Source: Candidatus Frankia alpina
GTDB lineage: Bacteria; Actinomycetota; Actinomycetes; Frankiales; Frankiaceae
DNA: 45,471 nt
Direction: 5' to 3'
Assembly (NCBI RefSeq): GCF_902806485.1
Contig: NZ_CADCWT010000012.1
Coordinates: forward strand, 1-45,471
Position 1 is the stretch's first letter. Every line of letters starts with the position of its first letter. The notes below the pieces were generated by a model. That model made no database searches and was not told the origin of the DNA. It saw nothing but the letters and a program-made list of their open reading frames with translations. This document shows, in pieces, positions 7,023 to 15,583 of the stretch. The position numbers and the translations under genes were made by a program.

Positions 7023-8378
7023 GTGGTAACCACCACCCTCACGACCAGGATTCCGCGGTCGTGGGTGATCCCGACCCAGGAGGCGGGCAGCGGCCGCACG
7101 GTGAACGACGCGACGCTGCGGCTGCTCACCGTTCTGTTGTTCTTCGAGATCTTCTTCCAGCGGATCGCCATCCCCGTCGGCGGTTCACAGGTTCAGGTGA
7201 TCCTGCCGATCACCTACGTGTGCGCGGCCATCATGGTCCGGCGCGGCAGGCTGAGCCGACACTCGGGTCGGATGACCGGCTACCTGGTGGCGATGACGGC
7301 GTGCTCGCTGTCGGCTCTCGTGTCCTTCCTGCGGCAGAAGGACAGCACGTCCCTGACGTCGCTGATGTTGCTGCTGGCGACGTACGTCCCGTTCGTCTTC
7401 GGCCTGCGTCCCGCCGACGCCCGGGCGTTGCTGCCCCGGCTCCTCGACCGCCTCCTCATCATGATCACAGTGCTGGCCGGGCTGGCCATCTTCCAGTTCG
7501 CGATTCAGCTCGTCGGCGTTCCGTACACCGATGTCGTCAAGGACATCGTGCCGTCACAGTTCCTGATGCACGGCTTCAACACGTCCTACCCGGTCCAGTA
7601 TGGATCGTCGCTGTTCAAGTCGAACGCCTTCGTCTGTCTGGAGGCATCGTTCTGCTCGCAGTTCCTCGGTTTCGGCATCGTGGTCTGCGTCCTGCGCAAC
7701 GGCGGCTGGTGGCGGCTGCTCATGTTCGTGCTGGCGATTCTCAGCACCGTTTCCGGCACCGGTCTGCTGCTGCTGGCCTGTGCGGGCGTGCTGCTGGCCG
7801 TCCACAAGGGCGCCCGGTTCGCGCTCACCGCCCTGATCGGCGTGAGCCTCATCGTCCTGATCATCAGCTTCACCCCGGCGTCGAGCATCTTCGCGGCCCG
7901 CGCGACAGAGACGTCCTCGTCGACCTCCAGCGGCAGCCTGCGCTTCGTCCAGCCCTACCAGCGCACCTGGGATTCGCTCGGCAGCGATCCGGCGACGGTG
8001 GCGTTCGGCTCCGGCTCGGGCTACGCCGACCGCGACGCGGCTGAGTTCTTCCGCCGCACCGGCCTGCCACTGAACTACGCGCTCGTGCCGAAGCTCGTCC
8101 TGGAGTACGGGGTCCTCGGCACGGTGACGTTCCTCAGCTTCATCGTGGCGATGTTCGTCCGTGGCTCGCAGTCGTTCGTGCTCTCCGGCTCGGTGTTGGT
8201 CTTCTACATTGTGCTGTCCGGCGGCCTGCTGGCCCCGGTCGTCACCGGTCTGGGCCTGTTACTCGTCGCCTGGTTCACGGTCTCGCCACAGGACTCGGAC
8301 CGATGGGCGGGCGATCTGGGGCCGCCGCCACCGTCATCCCAGCCTCCCGCGCAGCGCAGGGTCTTCGCGGGCATCTGA
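7023..8378 (+). CDS. Wzy/O-antigen-ligase-type polytopic membrane protein
   Basis: 451 aa, about ten hydrophobic segments separated by short basic loops, with a larger polar loop at roughly residues 295-355 between the seventh or eighth and the next membrane segment. That architecture, a long loop followed by a C-terminal helix pair (VLEYGVLGTVTFLSF), is typical of the Wzy/WaaL polymerase-ligase superfamily. It probably polymerises or ligates the polysaccharide repeat unit on the outer face of the membrane. Start GTG 7023 is preceded by GGGGGACGGGAAG at 7007-7019; the frame is open further upstream but has no better site. A Wzz-like and a Wzx-like gene lie within 7 kb, supporting the assignment. 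Sequence-level conservation in this superfamily is low, so polymerase and ligase cannot be told apart here. Confidence 0.7.
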   Translation: MVTTTLTTRIPRSWVIPTQEAGSGRTVNDATLRLLTVLLFFEIFFQRIAIPVGGSQVQVILPITYVCAAIMVRRGRLSRHSGRMTGYLVAMTACSLSALVSFLRQKDSTSLTSLMLLLATYVPFVFGLRPADARALLPRLLDRLLIMITVLAGLAIFQFAIQLVGVPYTDVVKDIVPSQFLMHGFNTSYPVQYGSSLFKSNAFVCLEASFCSQFLGFGIVVCVLRNGGWWRLLMFVLAILSTVSGTGLLLLACAGVLLAVHKGARFALTALIGVSLIVLIISFTPASSIFAARATETSSSTSSGSLRFVQPYQRTWDSLGSDPATVAFGSGSGYADRDAAEFFRRTGLPLNYALVPKLVLEYGVLGTVTFLSFIVAMFVRGSQSFVLSGSVLVFYIVLSGGLLAPVVTGLGLLLVAWFTVSPQDSDRWAGDLGPPPPSSQPPAQRRVFAGI

Positions 8379-8439
8379 GTTCCCGGCCGGGCCCCGGCCG
8401 GGCGCCCGGCGCCGACCCTCACAGCGGAGGTTCCGCCCG

Positions 8440-9104
8440 GTGCCTGATACAACGCAGAGCTGGCAGGCCGTCGACGAATATCTCATCGACACCTTGATCG
8501 ACGAGGACGAGGCGCTGCGGCAGGCGCGGGCGGCGAGCCACGCCGCCGGGCTGCCGCCGATCAAGGTCGCGGCGAACCAGGGTGCCTTCCTGGCCCTGCT
8601 CGTCCGGATGGTCTCCGGCCGGCGGGTGGCACCCTCGGCGGCTACTCGACGATCTGGCTCGCGCGGGCCGTCGGACCGACCGGCCGGGTGGTCACCCTGG
8701 AGGTCGATCCTCACCACGCCGAGGTCGCCCGGGGCAACCTCGACCGCGCCGGCCTCGGCGCCGTCGCCGACGTCGTGCTCGGTCCCGCCGTCGACTCGCT
8801 CGAGGTGCTGATCGCCGCGCGCCCCGAGCCGTTCGACCTCGTGTTCATCGACGCGGACAAGCAGAACAACGCGCGCTACCTCGCCGCCGCGCTGCGCCTG
8901 GCCCGTCCCGGCAGCGCGATCGTGGTCGACAACGTGGTGCGCGGCGGGGCGGTCGTCGACCCCGCCAGCGCGGACCCCAACGTTCAGGGGACGAGGGCCG
9001 TGCTCGACCTGGTGCGGGCGGAGCCACGGCTGACGGCGACCGCGCTGCAGACCGTGGGCAGCAAGGGCTGGGACGGCTTCGTCCTCGCGCTCGTTCGCGA
9101 GTAG
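8440..9104 (+). pseudogene. SAM-dependent O-methyltransferase, frame broken at motif I
   Basis: The N-terminal part (GTG 8440, GGAGG at 8426-8430) reads VPDTTQSWQAVDEYL...LVRMVSGRRV and stops making sense after codon 8626-8628. The remainder continues in another frame from GGC at 8628 as GTLGGYSTIWLARAVG...VTLEVDPHHAEVARGN...LVFIDADKQNNARYL to the stop at 9104. This is the AdoMet-dependent O-methyltransferase family 3 (caffeoyl-CoA/catechol type). The missing piece is the LEIG stretch of SAM-binding motif I: a loss of 10 nt at about 8628 explains both the missing residues and the frame change. As written, the gene cannot make an active enzyme. True decay and an assembly error are both possible. 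Confidence 0.85.
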
Positions 9105-9148
9105 GTACCGGCCTGCGCGAGTAGGCACCTGAGCTCCGCGCAGAAGTG

Positions 9149-9195
9149 CGACGGCCCCGCTCGACGCGCTGGATGCGCGAGGAGCGGGGCCGTCG
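9149..9195. terminator. bidirectional terminator-like hairpin
   Basis: CGACGGCCCCGCTC at 9149-9162 pairs perfectly over 14 bp with 9182-9195, and the loop contains a further CGCG/CGCG pairing. It lies between the convergent O-methyltransferase remnant and the Wzz-like gene, so it can serve both strands. A second, weaker GGCCCGGC/GCCGGGCC stem follows near 9209-9236. Confidence 0.7.
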
Positions 9196-9250
9196 TTACG
9201 CGAGGGCGCCGGCCCGGCCGCCGTGGGCAGCCGGGCCGGGCCGGGGGACG

Positions 9251-10825
9251 TTACCGGGCCGGGCGGGCGTAGCGGTCGGTGCTTTCCGGATCCATGCCGC
9301 CGTGCTTGCCGCTGGACGCGCCTTCGCCGCCGCCCACGGGCGAGTTCGACGTGATCGTGTCGACCGAGGAACGACGTTCCGGGGTGACGTTGCCGGTCGT
9401 CCGGCGGATGCCGGTGCGGCCGTCGTGGACGACGCCGACGACGCGCTCGGCGAGCGCCGGCCAGTCCCGCGGCACCTGCTCCAGCTCCTTGAGGTGCGTC
9501 TCGGTGGACGTGATGACCACGACCGCGTCGGCCTGGATCGCCGACGCCGCGGTCATCGGCAGCTCGGCCAGCGCCGAGGTGACCAGGATGACCAGATCGA
9601 CGACGGGGGCGCGGTCGGCGAGGATCGGCGCGAGGCCCCCGGGACGGGCCGCCCGGGCCGGCGAGACCCGGTTGTAGAGGATGTGCCCGCGGCCGGTGCC
9701 GGACGAGCGGGCGAGGCAGGTCGGCTCGTGCGCCCAGCGCGGCAGCTCCCCGGAGATCGCCCGCGGCAGGCTCTCCAGCGACGCCCGCACCTCCGACGAC
9801 GGGGAGGTGTCGAGGATCAGCACGACACCCTGGTCGTCCGACCAGGCGGCGGCGACGGAGGCGACGAGGTCGGCGGCGAGGTCTCCGCGCGACGCCGGGG
9901 TGAACGCGACCACCTTGCTGGTCGGCGACATCACCGCCGACATCGCCGAGACGAGCGTCTCGGCCGCGCTCGCAGTCGTGCGCCCCGGCTCCAGCGCGGC
10001 GATCAGCGGGACGCCGAGGGTGTCCGACGGGTTGTGCGGGTCGAGGATCGTCGGCCGCCGCTGGTACATGATCCAGATGGCCGCGATGGAGCCGAGTAGA
10101 CCCACGATCGCCGCGACGAGGATGTTGCGCAGCAGGTTGGGACCGCCCTGGCCATCGGCGACCGGCGGCTCCGCCAGCTTGACCGCGGAGCTGTCCAGCG
10201 CCGACGCGGTACTAGCATCGGCGATCTTCCTGTTGAGATCGTTGATCTGCTGGTTGCGCACGGTGGCTGCGTTCACCCCGGCCGCGTCGGCCCCCTGACC
10301 GGCGGCGTTCTGCTCGGCGGTGACCTGGTCACGCAGCTTGATCAGCGCGGCCACCGAGGTTGTACTGTTGGGGCCGTAGCTCGTCAACAGCGAGCTGTAC
10401 GCCGTCTCGCCCGCCTTGACCAGGTCCGTCGCCGCCTGCTGTGAGGACCCCTTGCCCTTCATGACGAAGAAGTAGCCCTCGTCCGACGGGGACGTGCTCA
10501 GCCGGCCCGTCACATCCGACTCGGACAGCTTGAGCGCCTGCGCGATCTTCACCACAGCCGCCGAGGACTGGGCGAACTGCGCCTGGGTCTGGACGAAGCG
10601 GGTCGCGTCGACCGAGTTGGCGAGCGTGCCCGAGTCCGTGGACAAGAAGATCCGCGCCCTCGACGTATAGGTGGCCGACTGCGCCTTGGAGTAGATCGCC
10701 GACAGCGCCGCGCAGATCACGACCACGATCACGATGATCAGCAATCGCGGCTGGATGATGCGGAACAGCGAGGGAGCGGACGGGGCCCGGCTGGTCTCGC
10801 CTCCCGCCTGTGCGTTACGGCTCAT
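9251..10825 (-). CDS. Wzz-like chain-length protein with degenerate kinase domain
   Basis: 524 aa. The first membrane helix (about 23-42, LLIIVIVVVICAALSAIY) and a second (LLRNILVAAIVGLLGSIAAI, near residue 220) enclose an extracellular segment with a heptad-like region, the Wzz/CapA arrangement. After the second helix comes a cytoplasmic domain laid out like a bacterial tyrosine kinase: VVAFTPASRGDLAADLV sits where Walker A should be but has no GK[ST], VLILDTSPSS takes the Walker A' position and APVVDLVILVTSAL the Walker B position. ATP hydrolysis is thus unlikely. The C-terminal tail lacks a tyrosine cluster. It probably sets chain length or scaffolds the Wzx/Wzy machinery. ATG 10825 preferred; GTG 10834 is possible. 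A GAGG lies 10 nt before the ATG. Confidence 0.75.
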   Translation of the reverse strand: MSRNAQAGGETSRAPSAPSLFRIIQPRLLIIVIVVVICAALSAIYSKAQSATYTSRARIFLSTDSGTLANSVDATRFVQTQAQFAQSSAAVVKIAQALKLSESDVTGRLSTSPSDEGYFFVMKGKGSSQQAATDLVKAGETAYSSLLTSYGPNSTTSVAALIKLRDQVTAEQNAAGQGADAAGVNAATVRNQQINDLNRKIADASTASALDSSAVKLAEPPVADGQGGPNLLRNILVAAIVGLLGSIAAIWIMYQRRPTILDPHNPSDTLGVPLIAALEPGRTTASAAETLVSAMSAVMSPTSKVVAFTPASRGDLAADLVASVAAAWSDDQGVVLILDTSPSSEVRASLESLPRAISGELPRWAHEPTCLARSSGTGRGHILYNRVSPARAARPGGLAPILADRAPVVDLVILVTSALAELPMTAASAIQADAVVVITSTETHLKELEQVPRDWPALAERVVGVVHDGRTGIRRTTGNVTPERRSSVDTITSNSPVGGGEGASSGKHGGMDPESTDRYARPAR

Positions 10826-10953
10826 GACGCACACGCCTCGGACTCAGAGCGGGCGGACCGGGCCCGCACGCGGATCGGAGAGCCGGTGAGCTGACGCACC
10901 GACACCTCCAGCAGGACGTGAAGCGGACTCAAAGTGGCCCCCCACAGGAGCAT
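10822..10953 (-). CDS. possible 43-aa leader ORF coupled to the Wzz-like gene
   Basis: A short frame from ATG 10953 ends in a TGA that overlaps the ATG of the Wzz-like gene (ATGA), and its third codon positions are mostly G or C. No homology is recognisable and the ribosome binding site is weak. The same frame is open up to 11034. It may be a leader peptide or chance. Confidence 0.25.
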   Translation of the reverse strand: MLLWGATLSPLHVLLEVSVRQLTGSPIRVRARSARSESEACAS

Positions 10954-11060
10954 CCGGCCCGATTGCCGGACCACGGTTCTAGATCTGACGAACCGATTTG
11001 TGAGCATAGCCGATAGCGGATAGTGAACGGTCATAGCTATAACTGACGCCGTGATGGCGC

Positions 11061-13946
11061 TCAGGTGTCGCGTCCGCCTCGCCGCGGGCCGGTTGTGCGA
11101 CGATGGCCATCGCGATGACCTTCCCGGGCGAGACCCTCACCGTGCACATCATCCCCCGGGCCGATACCGCGCTCGGATTCACCCGGCTTCCCCCGCGGCG
11201 ATCCGTGGTCACGATCCATGCGGGTTGGTCGCGGCCGCGGGAGTTCCCGCCGCAACTCTTCCGGGACGTCAGATTTCCGAACTTTTGTCGAGTTATTTCC
11301 ATCCCGTCGCTTCACACTGGACCTATCACGCCGCGCCGAACCGCCGGGCAACTCCCACCCGCCGGTCAATTCCGCCTCGCCAAACTCTCCGGCGACCGGG
11401 CGGCCGACGGCCTGCCGCCGCCCCCCGGAAGAACGTTCGTCCTGCCGTGATCGTCCCCGATCCGACCACCCGGCGCGGCCGCCACGCCCCTCGCCCGGCC
11501 GGTACCGCCGCGCCCCGCGCTCACCCCCACCGGCGGCGAAATCGCCAACGGCCGCACGCGCCGGATCAACGGTGGATCCCGGCTGGTCCTGCGCCGCGCG
11601 CAACGCCGCCTGCTCGACATCATGTTCCCGCGCCAACCGGCGAAGCAGAACGAACCAGACCGGAGCAATAGCCCAGAATGCAAGGTTGAATCCGATCACC
11701 GCACCTCGGGCCTCGCCGAGAACCGCCCCGAGGATGGGGAATCCGAGCAACATCGGGGCGAAGGCCGCGTTCAGCCGAAATGTGATCTTGGTCTTACCGA
11801 GCGCGTAGGCCATGCAGGCCGGGCCCACCGGGACCGCCGCGGCGAGATAGTGCAGGATCGACAGCCCCAGGATGTCCTTCGTCCCGGCCCAGGTGTCGCC
11901 CAGCAGGGCCTGGCCGTAGCGATCCGGCAGGAAGTAGAAGATCAGGCTCCAGACTGCGCCGATCGCGACGACCAGCCCGGACAGTGCATACGCCACCCGC
12001 TCACGGTCTCGTGCGTTCATCGAGGTCCGTTTGGACAGCTCGGGCAGGGCGAAGCTCACCACCCCGACCCCGACCACGGTGGTCGGGCCGAGCAGCGTCC
12101 GCGCGCCCTGCAGCGCGCCGATCGTCGACAGCGACCCGACCGACCCGACCGCCCCGATCGCCAGCATCGACGTCTGCAGGGCGCCCTGCACCGTGATGAA
12201 CTCCGCCGCCAGGTACGTCGAGTCCGTCCTGTTCTCCGTCAGCCATCTTCTGGTCGCACCGGGCGATGGCCAGAAGCCGGCCTGGACGACACCGATCAGA
12301 GCCGCGACCAGGGCCGCGGCCCCCCAGGCCAACACCAGCGGAGACGACTCGGCCACCCCCCGGTGGACGAGCAGCCAGATCCCGAACACCTGGACGACCG
12401 CCCACATGACATCGTTGAGGAACGCCCCGAACGGCCGTCCCATGGCGAAGAAGACGTACCGCCAGGCATCTTGCAGGAGCAGGCCGGGCAGCACGAAACC
12501 CATCGCCGACAGCGACGACCCCACCGGCCCACCGACGCCGAGGCCGATGCCGATGCCGACGAACACCACCCCGACGCCGATGCCGAAGGCAAACGACGAT
12601 CCGGTCGTGGCCGAGGCGGCCGACCGGAACGACGACGGCGTCGAGCCCGAGTAGTGCATGCTCAGCGGCAGGCAGGTCGCACCCCGACACAACCCGATCA
12701 CAATGGCGAACAGCGTGTAGGCGATACCGAACGCGCCATACTCGACGTCGCTGACCTGGCGCGCGATGAGGAACGAGATCGCGGCGTTCGTCGCGCTGGA
12801 GACGGCCTGGTCGGCGAGGGTCCAGACCGCCTTCGACCGGGTACTGGGGCTGCCCCCGTCCCCGCCTGGGCCGAGTCCTCGATCGGGATCGTCGGCCTCA
12901 TCAAGATCAGCGCTGCCGGCACGGCGGGCCCGGTCGGCACCGCGGGCCCGGTCGTCGACCACCCCGCCGGCGTCGGCCCGCCGCCGCGCCGCGCCGCCCG
13001 CCCGCGCGCCACGCCGATCGATGAGCCCGGTGTCCGGATCGTCGACGAGGTCCCCGTAGCCCGCGACGGTGGCCGCCGGATCCGACCGGGCGCCGGGACG
13101 CGGCCGGCCAGGCAACGACCCGCGGGAGACCACCTGGGTGGACTCCGCGTCCGACGGGGCGACGCGGCGGCGGCGGCGCGAGTGGGGTGCGGGCTCCTCG
13201 ACCCGGGCGATGACCTCGGTCTGTTCGATGCGCAGGCGGTGCTGCAGGACGCTCAGGTCGATCGTCGAGGTGATCGAGTGCGGCAGCGGGCTACCGCCAG
13301 ACAACCGGCGCAGCCCTGGCAGCGCCGAGGTCCCCGGCGAGGTTGGGCTCGCGCCCACCCCACCCCCGCCGCCTGGCGCCCCCGGCTGTTGCCTCGTCCC
13401 TGACGCCGGGGCCGCGACCGGGACCGGGACCGGAAGCGGGGCCGGGGCCGGATCGGGAGGAGGCCCGGCTCCGGAGGTCGGGGCCGGGGGCGCGGACGGC
13501 GTCCGACGAGGATCGGGCGGCCCGCCAGCCCACGGCCCGGCCCCGGAGCGGTCGGGTTGTCGCTCGCCCGGGGCCGGTCCCATGCGGTCGGGGGACGGGC
13601 CCCAGAGCGCCGCCACGGGACGCCCGTCCGGGCCGGTTCGCCAACCGGGCGCTGGTAGGCGGGACGGCGAAGGCTGCAGCGGAGCCGGAGCCGGCGAGGA
13701 CGGAGCCGGCGAGGACGGCGGCGCGGCCCAGGTCTGCGGCGGGATGGGCGTCGACACCTCGAAGTCCACGTACGCCGGTTGGTGAGCGCGAGTGGGGCCG
13801 CGCTGGGCGCCAGCCGCCGGGGATCCGTCCGGCGCCGGCGCCCCCGGCCGGGGGGCGTAGGGAGTCTGCTCAACGGGGCGCGGATCCGCGGGCGGCGGAT
13901 CCTCCGGCCAGCCCGAGGACCAGAGGTCCACGTCGATGCCCGTCAT
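11061..13946 (-). CDS. Wzx-like polysaccharide flippase with long N-terminal extension
   Basis: 961 aa, about twice the usual 400-500. Residues 1 to about 370 are Pro/Ala/Gly-rich and then charged (a short ordered-looking stretch near STIDLSVLQHRLRIEQTEV, then RRRRR and many Asp/Arg). From SKAVWTLADQAVSSATNAAI (about 372) to about 765 there are roughly 10-12 membrane segments typical of MATE/MOP flippases (Wzx or MurJ-like). Residues 766-961 form a hydrophilic basic tail without recognisable domain, which may be only an accidentally open extension. It should flip undecaprenyl-linked repeat units. ATG 13946 has GGGAGA 6 nt upstream. It follows the C-methyltransferase on the same strand by 97 nt. 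Confidence 0.75.
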   Translation of the reverse strand: MTGIDVDLWSSGWPEDPPPADPRPVEQTPYAPRPGAPAPDGSPAAGAQRGPTRAHQPAYVDFEVSTPIPPQTWAAPPSSPAPSSPAPAPLQPSPSRLPAPGWRTGPDGRPVAALWGPSPDRMGPAPGERQPDRSGAGPWAGGPPDPRRTPSAPPAPTSGAGPPPDPAPAPLPVPVPVAAPASGTRQQPGAPGGGGGVGASPTSPGTSALPGLRRLSGGSPLPHSITSTIDLSVLQHRLRIEQTEVIARVEEPAPHSRRRRRVAPSDAESTQVVSRGSLPGRPRPGARSDPAATVAGYGDLVDDPDTGLIDRRGARAGGAARRRADAGGVVDDRARGADRARRAGSADLDEADDPDRGLGPGGDGGSPSTRSKAVWTLADQAVSSATNAAISFLIARQVSDVEYGAFGIAYTLFAIVIGLCRGATCLPLSMHYSGSTPSSFRSAASATTGSSFAFGIGVGVVFVGIGIGLGVGGPVGSSLSAMGFVLPGLLLQDAWRYVFFAMGRPFGAFLNDVMWAVVQVFGIWLLVHRGVAESSPLVLAWGAAALVAALIGVVQAGFWPSPGATRRWLTENRTDSTYLAAEFITVQGALQTSMLAIGAVGSVGSLSTIGALQGARTLLGPTTVVGVGVVSFALPELSKRTSMNARDRERVAYALSGLVVAIGAVWSLIFYFLPDRYGQALLGDTWAGTKDILGLSILHYLAAAVPVGPACMAYALGKTKITFRLNAAFAPMLLGFPILGAVLGEARGAVIGFNLAFWAIAPVWFVLLRRLAREHDVEQAALRAAQDQPGSTVDPARAAVGDFAAGGGERGARRYRPGEGRGGRAGWSDRGRSRQDERSSGGRRQAVGRPVAGEFGEAELTGGWELPGGSARRDRSSVKRRDGNNSTKVRKSDVPEELRRELPRPRPTRMDRDHGSPRGKPGESERGIGPGDDVHGEGLAREGHRDGHRRTTGPRRGGRDT

Positions 13947-14043
13947 GCTCGCTCTCCCGACCGACGACGCCGGACCGGCGCCCGCGACCCGGCTGGCCGC
14001 GGGCGGAGATGACGACGACCCGACACCACGATGCAGGACCCGC

Positions 14044-15363
14044 CTACAGCACAACCGGCCGGGGTACTGGCACGATGAAGGAACCGCCGCGCGCGGCGTA
14101 CTCCGCCTGCTGGGCGATGATCTCTCTCTTCACGTTCCAGGCCAGTAGCAGCAGGTAGTCGGGCTGACGCTCCAGCAGGACCGCGGGGTCGAGGATCGGC
14201 AGCCGCGCCCCGGGGATGTACTTGCCCTGTTTGTGGACATTGCGGTCGACCACGAAGTCGATGAGATCCGTGGTGATGGCGCTGGAGTTCAGCAGCGTCG
14301 CGCCCTTGGCCGCGGCGCCGTAGGCGGCGACCGTCTTACCGTCGGCGCGCAGCGAACGCAGCAGCGCGACCAGCTCCTCCTGCACCGTGCGCACGTCGTC
14401 GGCGAAGGTGGCGTACCGCGCGAAGGAGTCGAGGCCGCCGGCTCGCTCGACGTCGAGCACGGCGGCGACCGACTCGGCCGGCTCGGCGGCCGCGGCGTGC
14501 TGCAGGCTCCAGCGCAGCGTCCCGCCGTGCAGTTCGGGGAACTCCTGGACGCCGACGAGCGCGAGGCTGTGGCGACGCATGAGGGCGTCCACCGCGATGG
14601 TGGAGAAGTAGCAGAAGTGCTCGTGGTACACCGTGTCGAACTCGGTGTGGGCCAGCAGGGCCCCGACGCCGGGGTTCTCGACGTCGACGAGCCCGCCGTC
14701 CGCGAGCAGGATCGAGAAGCCCTCGACGAAGCTGTTGAGGTCGGGGACATGGGCCATCACGTTGTTCGCGATGATCACGTCGGCCCGCAGGCCCTCCGCG
14801 ACGAGCTGGCGGGCCAGCTCCGCGCCGAAGAACTCCTCGCGGGTCGGCACGCCGGCCTCGCGGGCCGCGGCGGCCGGACCGGGCGTCGGCTCGATGCCGA
14901 GCACCGGGATGCCCCGCTCGACGAACGCCTTGAGCAGGTAGCCGTCGTTGCTGGCCACCTCGACGACCAGGCTGTCCGGGCCGAGGTCGCGGCTGGCGAT
15001 CAGATCGATGACGTGCTTCTCGGCGTGCCGGACGAGCATGTCCGAGAACGAGGAGAAGTACGGGTAGTCCTCGTCGAAGATCTCCTCCGCGGGCAGCTCG
15101 TGGGTGAGCTGGACCAGCGCGCACGACTCGCAGAAGCCGACCTCGAGCGGGAACGAGGGGTCGGTGGCGTCGAGGGCGTCGGCGCGCACCAGGCGGTTCG
15201 CGATGGGCGTCGACCCCAGCGAAAGGAACAGCCGCGGGGCCGCACCGCCGCAGGACCGGCAGGCGGTGACCGGCGTGGCGATGCCGCCGGAGGCGGCCGG
15301 CGACTGGTTCGCGTCGGCCGCGACGGTTGCGCTACCGCCCTGGGCCGGGGTTCCGGATGACAT
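14044..15363 (-). CDS. NDP-hexose C-methyltransferase
   Basis: 439 aa, the length of TcaB9/TylC3-type sugar C-methyltransferases. The N-terminal zinc site is complete (Cys35, Cys38, Cys78, Cys81 in CRSCGG and FCESC). The SAM site reads VVEVASNDGYLLKAF (133-147). The catalytic block YHEH (246-249) matches the Tyr/Glu/His residues known from TcaB9, and His205 in AHVPD fits the remaining His. The C-terminal domain begins around KTVAAYGAAAKGATLLN. It would add a methyl group to C3 of a 4-keto-6-deoxy sugar nucleotide, giving a branched sugar. GGGGAG stands 5 nt before ATG 15363. Together with the cytidylyltransferase at 481 this suggests a CDP-linked branched hexose, though a dTDP substrate is equally possible. 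Confidence 0.88.
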   Translation of the reverse strand: MSSGTPAQGGSATVAADANQSPAASGGIATPVTACRSCGGAAPRLFLSLGSTPIANRLVRADALDATDPSFPLEVGFCESCALVQLTHELPAEEIFDEDYPYFSSFSDMLVRHAEKHVIDLIASRDLGPDSLVVEVASNDGYLLKAFVERGIPVLGIEPTPGPAAAAREAGVPTREEFFGAELARQLVAEGLRADVIIANNVMAHVPDLNSFVEGFSILLADGGLVDVENPGVGALLAHTEFDTVYHEHFCYFSTIAVDALMRRHSLALVGVQEFPELHGGTLRWSLQHAAAAEPAESVAAVLDVERAGGLDSFARYATFADDVRTVQEELVALLRSLRADGKTVAAYGAAAKGATLLNSSAITTDLIDFVVDRNVHKQGKYIPGARLPILDPAVLLERQPDYLLLLAWNVKREIIAQQAEYAARGGSFIVPVPRPVVL

Positions 15364-15452
15364 GCGCGCTCCCCTTGATGAGATGTCGCCGAGCGGCGTG
15401 GTGACCGCACATCCGCCGCAGGGATGTGACAGTCCGGAAACAATCTGTTTGC

Positions 15453-15500
15453 CACGGCACCAGGGTCAGGTGCCGTGTCGCCCTCGCAGGTCGCGAGGGC
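15453..15500. terminator. two adjacent perfect hairpins
   Basis: CACGGCACC/GGTGCCGTG (15453-15461 with 15469-15477) and GCCCTCGC/GCGAGGGC (15480-15487 with 15493-15500) stand two nucleotides apart in the 220-nt gap between the RmlC-like gene and the C-methyltransferase, both on the minus strand. They may terminate or attenuate transcription between the two; there is no U-tract. Confidence 0.5.
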
Positions 15501-15583
15501 ACCGCCCACACACCCACCGGCGTTGAGTTTCGCAGGCCACGGGAGTGACCAGACAACGGGGGGTGGCGGCGGTGACAACGGAT

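Noticed and set aside
11061..11650. A separate small gene at the end of the flippase
   Set aside because: No start with a ribosome binding site and no domain; reported as the hydrophilic tail of the flippase frame, which may be only accidentally open.
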